A DNA stretch of 64,000 nt from the NCBI RefSeq assembly GCF_964026735.1, contig NZ_OZ034692.1, positions 620,001 through 684,000 of the forward strand, given 5' to 3'. Numbering within the stretch: position 1 is the first letter of the stretch; each line of letters opens with the position of its first letter. Made by a program: the position numbers and the translations under genes. Origin of the DNA: Wolbachia endosymbiont (group E) of Neria commutata (GTDB lineage: Bacteria > Pseudomonadota > Alphaproteobacteria > Rickettsiales > Anaplasmataceae). This document shows, piece after piece, positions 17,537 through 27,300 of this stretch. Below the pieces are notes generated by a model. That model had not been told where the DNA came from, did not search any database, and saw nothing but the letters and a program-made list of their open reading frames with translations.

Positions 17537-18466
17537 TAGTACTTTCTAATACAAGTGATAAACTTCCATAATCGCCTTACCAACCAAAAGGTGTAGATTA
17601 TCCTGCTGATGCATGCGAGTCCTGAGCCAGCTTTTAATCGTATGCCAGCAATGCTCAATTGGATTCAGATCTGGTGAGTACGTAGGAAGATAGAGCAAAT
17701 AGCAACCTATAGATTCTATTAATTCCCTTGTTTTAGCGGTTTTATGAAAAGCAGCATTATCCATAATTATAGTTGTACCAACAGGCAACTTTGGTAGCAA
17801 TATTTGCTCCAGCTACGCATTGAATACATCCTTATCGCACCCTCCAGTGAAGGTCATGGGCGCAATAAAATTTTTCTTAATCCACCCACCTGTCATACTG
17901 ATTCTCTCGCGTTTTTTGCCCGTAATGTCTGCATAAATTTTCTCCCCCTCGTGGAGCTCTTCCATATTCTGGGTATAGCCTATTATCGACTCCTGCTTCA
18001 TCTATATACACAATGCTTTCATGGTCTATTTTGGCAACTTTTTCGACAAATTTTTGCCTATCTTCGTGGTTCCGCTCTCGGTAAAGCGTGGTCTTTTTTT
18101 TCTTGTGATTTTTAACTGCTTCAGCCTATACCAGATCGAATTTATCCCAAATCCTAGGTTTTGTTTCATCTCCATTAGCGTCTGATCTGGGTGTTTTTTA
18201 ACATACTCTTTCAGCATTTTTGGATCTATTTTTCTTATAAAACCACTCATTTTTGCTGGTTTTAAGCTCTCACCTGCAGCCTTCTTTTTTAGCCATCTGT
18301 ATAACGTTGCTATTCCTATCTCCAAAAGTTCTGCAACCTCTTCCTTTGGCTTTCCTTTTTTAACCAAAGATACTGCTTTCTCTCTTAAATCAACACTGTA
18401 TACCATCACTTTTCCTACATGCCTAAATGGTCATTATACAGTTATCATTTGCTTTGGAAAGTACTA
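17537..18466 (-). mobile_element. IS630-family insertion sequence, copy 1 (930 bp)
   Basis: Ends are inverted repeats TAGTACTTTC / GAAAGTACTA. The element is flanked by the TA duplication typical of IS630/Tc1-mariner transposition (17535-17536 and 18467-18468). An apparently identical 930-bp copy in the opposite orientation lies at 33850-34779. The transposase reads on the minus strand. Confidence 0.9.
17546..18409 (-). pseudogene. IS630 transposase (broken)
   Basis: The N-terminal helix-turn-helix part (MVYSVDLREKAVSLVKKGKP, 127 residues) ends at 18026. The DDE catalytic part (IVYIDEAGVDNR; MDNAAFHKTAKTRELIES; YLPTYSPDLNPIEHCW) lies in the -1 frame and then shifts again. The A8 run after KITR could be the programmed -1 site common in IS630. 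The later shift at a G5 run (17944-17948 on the plus strand) and an in-frame TAG in FNA*LEQILLPKL look like mutations. A full-length product is unlikely. Confidence 0.85.
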
Positions 18467-18977
18467 TAGTAGTTATTGCAAGCTTTGATAGGTCAAGTGG
18501 TGGTTTTTTTGCTTCAGGTTTAGGTTGTGGGCAGCATGGCGAACACATATTAAGCACCATTGTGTTACCAGTGTCGTGATGGTGACCATGCGGAGCACAA
18601 TGATTGTGCCATGAATCATAATGATTGTGGAATGAATGAAAAGCAGGTGTAGGCATACAAGATGTATATGCAGGTGGAAAAGTTGGTAGGCAAGACGTAT
18701 TTACATGTGCGTATGCATATGGGTTTATGTGTGAGGGTGAGAAAAAATTACATGTCATAATAATCCTTCAAAAAATAACATGAAACTATTATAAGACAAA
18801 TTAGTTAAAAAATTAATAATATTTACTATAATGTATAATTAGATAAAGCTAATGTTTTGGAAAAACACCTGTCACTTGATAATCAAAGTAAAAAAGCTCT
18901 GTATTTTTTTATATGAATGATATATTTGTGGGAAGAGTTACAGTTCTCTTTAAAAAAATTTAAACAAGGTACTCTTA

Positions 18978-19616
18978 ATGAAACTATCAGAACAAGCATG
19001 GGAACAATCAGAAAATATTTATCAAGCTATTATTCAGCACCCATTTAATCAAGAGTTAATACAGGGAACATTACCAAAAAAAAAGCTTGGCCATTATATA
19101 GAGCAAGATTCCATATATTTAACGAGTTTAGCGCATGCATTTGCTAAAATTGCAGCATTGTCTCAAAATGCAAAAGACATTAAGCAGTTCTCAAAATTTG
19201 CATTGGATTCAATAGTTATTGGCGAAGAAATTGTAAATAAATTTATACAAAGTGAGCTTAATCTTGAAATAACAGGTAATATTACAAATGCAACCTCAAA
19301 TTACGTGAAATATTTGGCTGATATGTCGACTGACCAACCCATTGAAGTAGTTGTGGCGGCAATCTTACCGGCACTTTGGATTTACCGTGAAGTTGCATTA
19401 CATATCGCAGAAAAGGCTAACACCGATAATCCCTTTAGCTTATGGATTGAAACCTACTCTGGCCTGGAATTTTCACATGATGTTGAATATGTTATAGAAG
19501 TTTTCGATAGCTTTGCTGAGCAAGGAGCAGAGACTACAAAATCACGAATGCTTGATGCATTTTATAAAGCAGCTTCCTTGGAAAAAGAATTTTTAGACGA
19601 TATATACAATTTATAG
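18978..19616 (+). CDS. tenA: TenA-family protein lacking the catalytic cysteine
   Basis: 212 residues, all-helical TenA/thiaminase II fold. Asp44 of the substrate pocket is present in IEQDSIYL, and a C-terminal Glu in LEKEFLDDIY. TenA salvages thiamine by hydrolysing aminopyrimidine derivatives. The usual LPC.W.Y motif that carries the nucleophilic Cys reads LPALWIYREVA here (Ala132), so classic thiaminase II chemistry is unlikely. The Cys-less TenA_E-type branch or a binding role are alternatives. ATG 18978 has AAGG upstream. Followed 103 bases later by an esterase gene on the same strand. Confidence 0.85.
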   Translation: MKLSEQAWEQSENIYQAIIQHPFNQELIQGTLPKKKLGHYIEQDSIYLTSLAHAFAKIAALSQNAKDIKQFSKFALDSIVIGEEIVNKFIQSELNLEITGNITNATSNYVKYLADMSTDQPIEVVVAAILPALWIYREVALHIAEKANTDNPFSLWIETYSGLEFSHDVEYVIEVFDSFAEQGAETTKSRMLDAFYKAASLEKEFLDDIYNL

Positions 19617-19719
19617 TATTTTTCAAAACAATATTGCAGTCTTGGTTCACAATTTATAGTTTTTACAAATCCGAAGATTAGTGCTAGATTAAAAGCATGT
19701 AAATGAATAGAAAAAGAAA

Positions 19720-20364
19720 ATGATTGAAATTAAAGGCCCAGAAATTGGGGAAGGGGAACACAAGAAAAACTTAGTTGTTTTTTTACACGGCTGGGGCTCA
19801 AGTGGAGATAACTTCATTCACCTTGCTAAAGTTATGAGCAAATTTTTACCTGATTCATATTTCGTAGCTCCTAACGCTCCATTTGAAAGGGAAATAGGCG
19901 ATGGTTATCAGTGGTTCAGTTTGGAAGATCGTAGTGAGGACGCTCTATATAACGGGGTAAAAAATGCTGCATTAATTGTAAACAATTTTATTGAGACAAA
20001 ACTAAGAGAAATGAATTTAAGCGATGCGCAGCTTTCATTAGTTGGATTTTCTCAAGGAGCAATGCTTGCAATACACACAGCTCTAACACGCATGCAGCCT
20101 TGTGCATCAGTTGTTGGATATTCTGGTAGATTTCTTTCACCTTCAAAAGTAGCATCAGAGATTAAATCAAAACCTAATATGTGCCTTATTCATGGTGATG
20201 CTGATGATGTGGTACCTTTTTCATCGCTTGGCTTAGCAGTGAAAGCCTTAAAAGAAAATGGAGTAAATGTTGAAGGGCACGCTATTCATTCATTAGAGCA
20301 CATGATTAATGATAAAGGAATAAAACTAGGTATAGAGTTTATCAAGAAAAACTCTAAAAATTGA
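19720..20364 (+). CDS. Alpha/beta-hydrolase, phospholipase/carboxylesterase family
   Basis: 214 residues with the oxyanion segment VVFLHGWGSSGDNF, the nucleophile elbow LVGFSQGAML (Ser about 109), an Asp in IHGDADDVVPF and a C-terminal His in HSLEHMI. This matches the small carboxylesterase/acyl-protein thioesterase group (YpfH-like). Natural substrate unknown. No signal peptide, so cytoplasmic. Confidence 0.88.
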   Translation: MIEIKGPEIGEGEHKKNLVVFLHGWGSSGDNFIHLAKVMSKFLPDSYFVAPNAPFEREIGDGYQWFSLEDRSEDALYNGVKNAALIVNNFIETKLREMNLSDAQLSLVGFSQGAMLAIHTALTRMQPCASVVGYSGRFLSPSKVASEIKSKPNMCLIHGDADDVVPFSSLGLAVKALKENGVNVEGHAIHSLEHMINDKGIKLGIEFIKKNSKN

Positions 20365-20445
20365 TTTTCATGTATTTGTTTTTTCTAATTAGCTTTGCCT
20401 GCACTTTTTCTTAATTTGGTGAGTATGGTTTGTTGAACATTCCAT

Positions 20446-21606
20446 TTACCTACACAGAATTTTATCCATATTAACACAGGATTCGGTGTTTATGCATGTC
20501 AACATAGGATGTTTTATATTAGTATTAATCTTTTCTTCTTCAGCCAGAATTTTCTTGAGTGCATCTCCTAATATTGCTGCAACACATCTTACTAATAATG
20601 TATAATCATCTTCGGGTATTTCTATCTCAAGCTTAAGATATCCTGAATCATATCCTGCAGCTTCTGCCATACAAATTACAAAATCTTTGTTTGTTTTTAT
20701 TAACTCTACTATGAATCTTCTATCCTCTAATAAATTTATTGCTATATCTGATTTTAGCAATTTACTTAGATTATCTAAATTTTTTGTAACTTTATTCATT
20801 AAAATTTTATTTTTCAATAATGCTTCAGTTATGTTTACTAATAGCTCTTTCACAACATCTCTGTTTTTATACTTCATTTCTGAGATTCCCTCGATGAAAT
20901 CATGCAACTTTACTTCGTTGCTGACTAAATGATTGATAAAATTCTCATTGCTAATCATGTTTTTCACATATAAAGCTACAACGTAATTACTGAGAGGACA
21001 CTCTTCCATTTCTATGCTTGATATGCATTCTGGAAGCTGAAATTTTATTATAAATGGTCGTCTAGCGTTGGAATAAATTGCTTGTTTATATTCCACTATG
21101 CAATAACGTGAATCAGAGTAATTACTCTCATATTCAAATAATAGCAAAAATAACATTATATTTTTTCGGTTATCCTTCATTTGCTTAAAAAAATTGCGAT
21201 TATTTAATAGTTTAAGTAAGAATTCTGATAATCCGTCACGATAGAAGTCATTATGAATAGTTCTCTTGCCAAAAAGAAATTCACTATTGTAGGAGAGTTC
21301 ACCATGCAGAAATCTCTTACAATAAAAAAATCTATCGCTTGGCTGCAATGTACCATCATGAGGCCCATCATACTGTTGAACAAACACTTTCTCTCTAGCC
21401 AAGATGATTTTGAGTAGCTCTATGGATTCTTTATCCTTGTCTATAAAAAATTTCTCTTCTTCATTTTTAGATAGGATTTGTATTATCATTGGGTCTCTAA
21501 TTAAGATATGAAATTGGTCCATAGCTGTTTTGCCATAAAATTTATTATAGAAAGATTTTAAAATAAGTTGCTCAAATTTCGCTGTTTTAGCCACAGCCAT
21601 CCTCAT
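20446..21606 (-). CDS. Hypothetical protein, family not recognised
   Basis: 386 residues from ATG 21606 (or the ATG two codons on). I do not recognise a domain. The sequence is Lys/Glu/Leu/Ile-rich with long helical stretches (for example VVKELLVNITEALLKNKILMN). It has no membrane helix or signal peptide and an aromatic region FFYCKRFLHGELSYNSEFLFG. Composition matches the neighbours. It converges on the esterase gene with an 81-base gap. A genus-specific intracellular protein is the most that can be said. Confidence 0.7.
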   Translation of the reverse strand: MRMAVAKTAKFEQLILKSFYNKFYGKTAMDQFHILIRDPMIIQILSKNEEEKFFIDKDKESIELLKIILAREKVFVQQYDGPHDGTLQPSDRFFYCKRFLHGELSYNSEFLFGKRTIHNDFYRDGLSEFLLKLLNNRNFFKQMKDNRKNIMLFLLLFEYESNYSDSRYCIVEYKQAIYSNARRPFIIKFQLPECISSIEMEECPLSNYVVALYVKNMISNENFINHLVSNEVKLHDFIEGISEMKYKNRDVVKELLVNITEALLKNKILMNKVTKNLDNLSKLLKSDIAINLLEDRRFIVELIKTNKDFVICMAEAAGYDSGYLKLEIEIPEDDYTLLVRCVAAILGDALKKILAEEEKINTNIKHPMLTCINTESCVNMDKILCR

Positions 21607-21776
21607 TTACTATTCATATAATAACTATACTAAATTCTTTATTTAAAATTTATTACTTTGCTTAAAGGGAAGCTCAAAATTGTCATCCTTGCTAGAATAA
21701 CAAGGTTACTACAGAATAAACTATTGAATTTTGAAAAAAGTATATAAAATTCAGGTTATTACTTTTAACAAAGAAC

Positions 21777-22655
21777 ATGGCATTCAGAATAATTCCAGAT
21801 AATCTCAATATAAAATTTAGTGAGCATAGGAAGTTAACCGCATTAATTAGTATTATTCTTATTATCTTTTCAATATTTATTGTTACATTACGTGGAATAA
21901 ACCTAGGAATAGATTTTACAGGGGGAATTTTGGTGGAAATAAAATTTCCAGAAAATTCTTCTGTTATTCTTGATGCACTTAAGAAAAATGGTTTGACGGT
22001 GCAAAGCTCACAAGCAGGAGACAATCTAATTATGCGTTTTAAAGATGAAGGAGATAAAAATAAAATCAAAAAAATAAAAAGCCTGCTGGAGGAAAAATTA
22101 GGTAGCTCAATAACCTACCGTAAAATAGATTATGTTGGTCCACAAATAAGCTCAACACAGGTCTTCGAAGGAATGTTATCCATGTTGATTGCAATTGTTG
22201 GAATATTTTTTTACGTCTGGTTTAGGTTTAATTGGCAGTGTGGACTCGGTGGAATAACAGCACTGATTCATGACGTAATTTTAACTGTTGGTTTTATTAG
22301 TCTTACTGGAATTGAGTTTAATATTTCATCAACTGCTGCTTTGCTCACTGTTATTGGTTATTCTATCAATGATTCAGTGGTTATATACGATAGGATTCGA
22401 GAGTATTGCAAGAGTAATAGAAGTGGGCAAGTAAGTGAAATAGTGGACACAAGTATCAACGTCACACTATCCCGTACTATATTAACCTCTGGTACGACTC
22501 TTCTTGCTGCCTTACCTTTAATATTAATCTGCACAGGTTTAGTTAGAGACTTCAGCTTGATTATCTTTTTTGGTATTTTGATTGGTACCTATTCTTCAAT
22601 ATTTATCTCTGCTCCTATATTAACTTATATAGGTCTGGCGAATAAAGAAGAATAA
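21777..22655 (+). CDS. secF: Protein translocase subunit SecF
   Basis: 292 residues. A first helix (about 20-40) is followed by [18 protein letters not shown], the SecD/SecF periplasmic signature. Five C-terminal helices follow, with [16 protein letters not shown] and [19 protein letters not shown], the conserved RND-type helix 4 motif. SecF works with SecD to drive late steps of Sec export using the proton gradient. SecD is not encoded beside it. Family length is about 300, so it is complete. Confidence 0.95.
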   Translation: MAFRIIPDNLNIKFSEHRKLTALISIILIIFSIFIVTLRGINLGIDFTGGILVEIKFPENSSVILDALKKNGLTVQSSQAGDNLIMRFKDEGDKNKIKKIKSLLEEKLGSSITYRKIDYVGPQISSTQVFEGMLSMLIAIVGIFFYVWFRFNWQCGLGGITALIHDVILTVGFISLTGIEFNISSTAALLTVIGYSINDSVVIYDRIREYCKSNRSGQVSEIVDTSINVTLSRTILTSGTTLLAALPLILICTGLVRDFSLIIFFGILIGTYSSIFISAPILTYIGLANKEE

Positions 22656-22723
22656 GCTTATATAGCCCCTAAAGTTCATGTTGAATTAAATTTGCTTTCT
22701 CCGTAATTACATTATAAAACAGC

Positions 22724-24115
22724 TTAAAAAGGTTCACTAGCAACCACTCTATTTCTACCAATGTTTTTTGCTTTATATAAGCACTGGTCAGCACGCTCTA
22801 TAAATAACTTGATGTTCTCAAGATCAGAATTTGCCATTTCTGCAATGCCGATGCTTACAGTTATATTATGTTTATGTGGTGTATTTTTATCTGAAAGTAC
22901 AAAGTGTTCTTTAGCAATTACTTCGCGTATTCTCTCTGCAATAATATGTGCACTTGATATACTGGTATCTGGCATTACAATAACGAACTCCTCACCGCCA
23001 AACCTAGCCAATAAATCTGTTATTCTAATATTTTCAGAAATTCTTTTCTGTATTTGTTTTAAAAGCTCATCTCCAGCGTTATGTCCAAAATCATCATTTA
23101 CCATTTTAAAATAATCTATATCGAGCATCATAAGGGATAATCTTCTATCTTTTTCTATAGAGTCTTTAACGATGTTTTTTAAGTGTGTATCAAAATACCT
23201 TCTATTATAACAGTTAGTTAATGGGTCCTTTATGGACATTTCTGCATTATTAAATAAATTCATTCTCAGGGCATCCTGATATCTTTTTCGTTTCACTTGG
23301 GAATTGACTCTTGCTATCAATTCACCTTCATCCAAAGGCACTGTTAAATAATCATTAGCACCAACATTCAGCGCTTTTACCAAATTGTCCTTATCATAAT
23401 CCTCAGAAAGAATCAAAATTGGTGTATAACGTGTTTCTAATTTACTGCGAAACTCAGAACATAAACGAAGACCGTCAGTTTTTGCAAAGTGTATATCAGA
23501 AATAATAAGGTCATAATTATCCTTAACACCAACCCTCAACGCCTCTATAGGATCACTCAGTATTTTAATCAACCTAAAACGCTGCTTTAGAATCTTATAT
23601 ATCTGCTCTGCTTGAAAGACGTCCTCATCTATAACAAGTATGCTAACATCACAAATCTGATTGAAGTAATCCATAATGTAATTTTCTGTGACACCACCAA
23701 CCTCAGCATTAGTTTCCCCACGCAAACGCAATTCATCTACAACCATTTTGAGGCGTGTAAGAGATTTTATTCTTGCAGATAAAGCAGTCTCATCTATTGG
23801 TTTAGTTAGAAAATCATCTGCACCGGCATTAATGCCTTGCACTCTATCCTGAGTGTCATGTAGCGCAGTGACCATAACTATTGGAATATGTGTTGTTAAT
23901 GGATCGCTCTTTAGCTGCTTGCAAACTTCAAAGCCATTCATCTTTGGCATCATGACATCGAGCAATATAATATCAGGCTGCTGCTTTGCTACTAAATCCA
24001 TGGCTTCTTCGCCATCAGAGGCTGTTATGACTGTGTAATACTCTGCTGTGAGCTTAGCTTTTAAAAGTTTAACATTGGATAGTATATCATCTACTACTAG
24101 AATCTTCGCTGTCAT
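22724..24115 (-). CDS. pleD: Diguanylate cyclase response regulator PleD
   Basis: 463 residues arranged REC-REC-GGDEF. The first receiver has the phospho-acceptor Asp53 (IILLDVMMPK) and Lys105 (TKP). The second receiver (about 155-275) retains Asp207 in IISDIH. The cyclase domain has GGEEF at 373-377 and an intact RxxD inhibitory site (RITD, 364-367). It makes c-di-GMP when phosphorylated, with product feedback. In Anaplasmataceae PleD is typically the only GGDEF protein and pairs with the kinase PleC. The start overlaps the 3' end of the upstream TatB-like gene by 29 nt. Confidence 0.95.
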   Translation of the reverse strand: MTAKILVVDDILSNVKLLKAKLTAEYYTVITASDGEEAMDLVAKQQPDIILLDVMMPKMNGFEVCKQLKSDPLTTHIPIVMVTALHDTQDRVQGINAGADDFLTKPIDETALSARIKSLTRLKMVVDELRLRGETNAEVGGVTENYIMDYFNQICDVSILVIDEDVFQAEQIYKILKQRFRLIKILSDPIEALRVGVKDNYDLIISDIHFAKTDGLRLCSEFRSKLETRYTPILILSEDYDKDNLVKALNVGANDYLTVPLDEGELIARVNSQVKRKRYQDALRMNLFNNAEMSIKDPLTNCYNRRYFDTHLKNIVKDSIEKDRRLSLMMLDIDYFKMVNDDFGHNAGDELLKQIQKRISENIRITDLLARFGGEEFVIVMPDTSISSAHIIAERIREVIAKEHFVLSDKNTPHKHNITVSIGIAEMANSDLENIKLFIERADQCLYKAKNIGRNRVVASEPF

Positions 24116-24395
24116 TTTTTGAAAGAGGCCTTTTGGATGTGCTATCTATATTGTAAGCAGGATAGAGCTTGCCATTTTTACCGGCTATGTAATTTACTTC
24201 TTCTGTATTACATTCTTCATATAAATCTTCAATTCCGGCATCTTTTAACAATTTTTTAATTTTTGATTTTACAATTATTACATACCTGTATACATTTTTG
24301 ATAATGTCAATGAACACAGGAACCTTATTCTTATCAAGAACAATTATACTGACCAGTGCTACAACTAAAATTTCTGTAAACCCTATATTAAACAT
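24087..24395 (-). CDS. tatB: TatA/B-family twin-arginine translocase component (TatB-like)
   Basis: 102 residues. The N-terminus MFNIGFTEILVVALVSIIVL is the TatB signature (membrane helix 5-20 with Glu8), followed by KVPVFIDIIKNVYRYV, the amphipathic helix, and a polar tail. TatB receives folded Tat substrates with TatC. A likely client, the Rieske protein at 59402-59992, has an SRRDF motif. The gene overlaps pleD and lies 4 bases from the glutamate dehydrogenase gene, so the three may be one transcript. Confidence 0.8.
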   Translation of the reverse strand: MFNIGFTEILVVALVSIIVLDKNKVPVFIDIIKNVYRYVIIVKSKIKKLLKDAGIEDLYEECNTEEVNYIAGKNGKLYPAYNIDSTSKRPLSKNDSEDSSSR

Positions 24396-24399
24396 TTTT

Positions 24400-27300
24400 C
24401 TATGAAGCTAGCACTTTAATTCTCCTGATTATAAATATTAATTTACTTAAATCAAGTTTAGAAGCAACCATCTCATCTAAAAAACTACTATAACGTTCTA
24501 TGTAATCTTTGTCGTTATAAACCCAAACTTTTACATTATCCTTGGTGTTATCAGTAGATTTTATAACTTTAACAGTTAACTTGTGATGGTAGTTACTTAA
24601 ATCATCCAACGAATCATTAATTAAGCTGCGGTCCCAATAAGAAGAGCTACCCTTCATTTTAATAGCAATTTCTCTGATGAGATCAAATTTCAACAATGAT
24701 TTTAATTCAAAATATATTTTACCAACATCGAGTATAGGTGTAGACGTTTGTTCAGAAATAGATATGACGTCCAGTGCATAAGTAAGAATACACAAGTTAG
24801 CAACTTTTCTTGCCAGAGCTTCATTTATTTTAAGTCTCAATAAAGAATTTAGTTTACAATCGTAAGTTTTCAACAACCGTTCGTCTAAAATTCCAGTCAA
24901 ATTCTTACCTAAAGTTTCAATTACATCATGGAACTTTATGACATCACTTAGCTTTATAAAACCAAATTTATCAAAATTTCTCGCTAGCCAAAACGACACT
25001 CTACCAATAAATTTTTGTACGTTTTTCACTATCTCCAAATATGAATCAATGTCTATCTTTCCATCTAACTCATCAATTTCGTTCCATAGAGTATCCAGAT
25101 CATATAAGCGATTTATCACAATATATATACTAACTGCTTCATTCATGCTAATTCCAGCATTCTCAACCAAATTATTGATGAATATACACCCCATCCTATT
25201 TACAATATCATTCGCAATACAAGTAGAAATAATTTCTCTACTAAGCTGATGCTTTAATATGTAGTCTTTAAATTTACTAATCATTTTTTGAGGAAAATAA
25301 CTTAACAAATACACCTCAGATGAAAAGTCTTTTTCTGGTATATCAGAATGTATAATCTCATTTTTTATACTTGTTCTAGCATAAGACATCAAAACAGAAA
25401 GTTGAGGAGAATTTAAACCTATTGGCTCGGCTAGCATTTTTGCTATTTCTTCATCATTTGGAAGAAACTCTATACCACGATTTAGAAGTCCAGGTTTTTC
25501 AAGATTAAGAATTAATCTATAATGCTGCTCCAATCTCTCTTTAGCTTGCAAACACTCAAGAAGCAATGCTTTTGTTTCAATCCTATTATGATCTTCAAGC
25601 ACCTTGGATGCAACTTCATCGACCATGCTGGCAAGTATTTCATTTCTTTTTTCTAAAGAAAGACCATTTTCCTTCATAGCCGAAACAAATGCGATCTTAA
25701 TATTCACTTCTAAATCGGAGCATATAACACCAGCTGAATTATCAACAAAATCTGCATTAATATATCCACCTCTTTCAGCGTATTCTATCCTTCCAAGCTG
25801 AGTGCAACCGAGATTTCCTCCTTCTATAAACATAGATGCTCTAATATCCTTACCATCTACCCTTAATTCATCGTTTGCTTTGTCACCAACCATGCCATGA
25901 CTTTCACTCTTTGCCTTGACAAATGTTCCAATTCCTCCATTCCATATAAAGTCTACTTCTGCTTTCAATAAATATTTTATTAAGCTGCTTGGAGATAAGG
26001 TATCTTCTTTTATACCAAAAGACTGCTTCATTTCTTGGGAAATGCTTATGGACTTGCTACTACGCTCAAACACTCCACCACCCTGAGAAATCAGATCTTT
26101 GCTGTAGTCCATCCAGGTCGAAAATGGTAACTCAAAAAGACGCTTGCGTTCCACAAAACTCTTTTCTGCACTAGGATTTGGATCAACGAAAATGTGCATA
26201 TGATTAAACGCACCAATTAAATGTATGTTTTTTGAAAGCAACATGCCGTTTCCAAACAGATCGCCCGCCATATCTCCTATTCCTATGGCAGTCACATCTT
26301 GGTAAATATCCTTATTCATCTTCCAAAAATGCCTCTGTGCAGCAATCCAAGCACCTCTAGCTGTGATACCCATTTTCTTATGGTCATATCCAGCTGACCC
26401 ACCAGATGCAAATGCATCACCAAGCCAAAAATTATACTCAGCCGCTATTTGATTAGCATAATCAGAGAACGAAGCAGTTCCTTTATCTGCTGCAACCACT
26501 AAATATGGATCGTCTTCGTCATACCTAATGACATTCTCTGGCGGAATTACTTTACCATCAACTACATTATCAGTAATATCGAGCATACCTCTGATAAAAT
26601 CCTTATAGCACTCAACACCTTTCTCTCTTAAAGTGTTTTTATCTTTATAAACTTGCTTTATTATAAACCCGCCTTTTGCGCCAACAGGTACAATAACCGC
26701 ATTTTTTGTCATCTGAGCTTTCATGAGCCCCAACACTTCTGTGCGAAAATCTTCTGTTCTATCTGACCACCTTAATCCACCGCGTGCCAATTTTCCACCT
26801 CTTAAATGTATTCCCTCAAAGAAGTTTGAGTATACATATAGCTCGCGGTATGGACGAGGTTCTGGCAAATAATTGATTTTATTTGAGTCAAATTTTATAG
26901 AGAGATAATGCTTATCCTCTTGATAATAACTGGTTCTCAAAATAGCCATTATTAAATTGAACATTGAACGCAAAACATAATCATGCGAAACATTACTAAT
27001 CTCTTTTAGAAGTTCCTCAATTTTTTCTTTAAAAATCTCTGTAGTCTCTGCTCTATCAACATCTATAGTTGGATTAAATCTTGAACGAAATAGCTGTATC
27101 AGATACTTTACTATTTTCGGATATTCTGAAACTACCTTCTGGATGTATTCTTGATTATAACTAAACGACGTCTGTTTTAAATAAGCGCTGAGAGTCCTAA
27201 CTAATAGAACTTCTTTCCATTTCAACCCAGCTAAAATAATTAGACTATTGAAATAGTCATTTCTAATTTCCTTCGTAAACACTTTTGCAAGTGTTATTTC

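Larger units (their letters stand above)
17233..18758 (-). pseudogene. Gene of unknown function interrupted by an IS630 element
   Basis: The 5' part (18758 to 18467) encodes MTCNFFSPSHINPYAYAH, a His/Pro/Cys-rich stretch (HNHCAPHGHHHDTGNTMVLN) and LDLSKLAITT. The 3' part (17534 to 17233) encodes NPVTGEILEAVTKNGTGQN through VYNVENFDIV. Removing bases 17537-18466 and one TA restores one open frame of about 195 codons across the junction (SKLAITTNPVTGEILE). The GNTMVLN motif and the N-terminus (NFF.P....YAY) are shared with the frameshifted gene at 15996-17141. No known domain. The tail has Cys-rich GGCQNNSSCKACMDAINKS. Both members of the pair are dead in this strain. Confidence 0.8.

Noticed and set aside
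17804..18115. 103-residue frames opposite the IS630 transposase (also 34201-34512)
   Set aside because: Present identically in both IS copies only because they lie opposite the transposase; no independent support.
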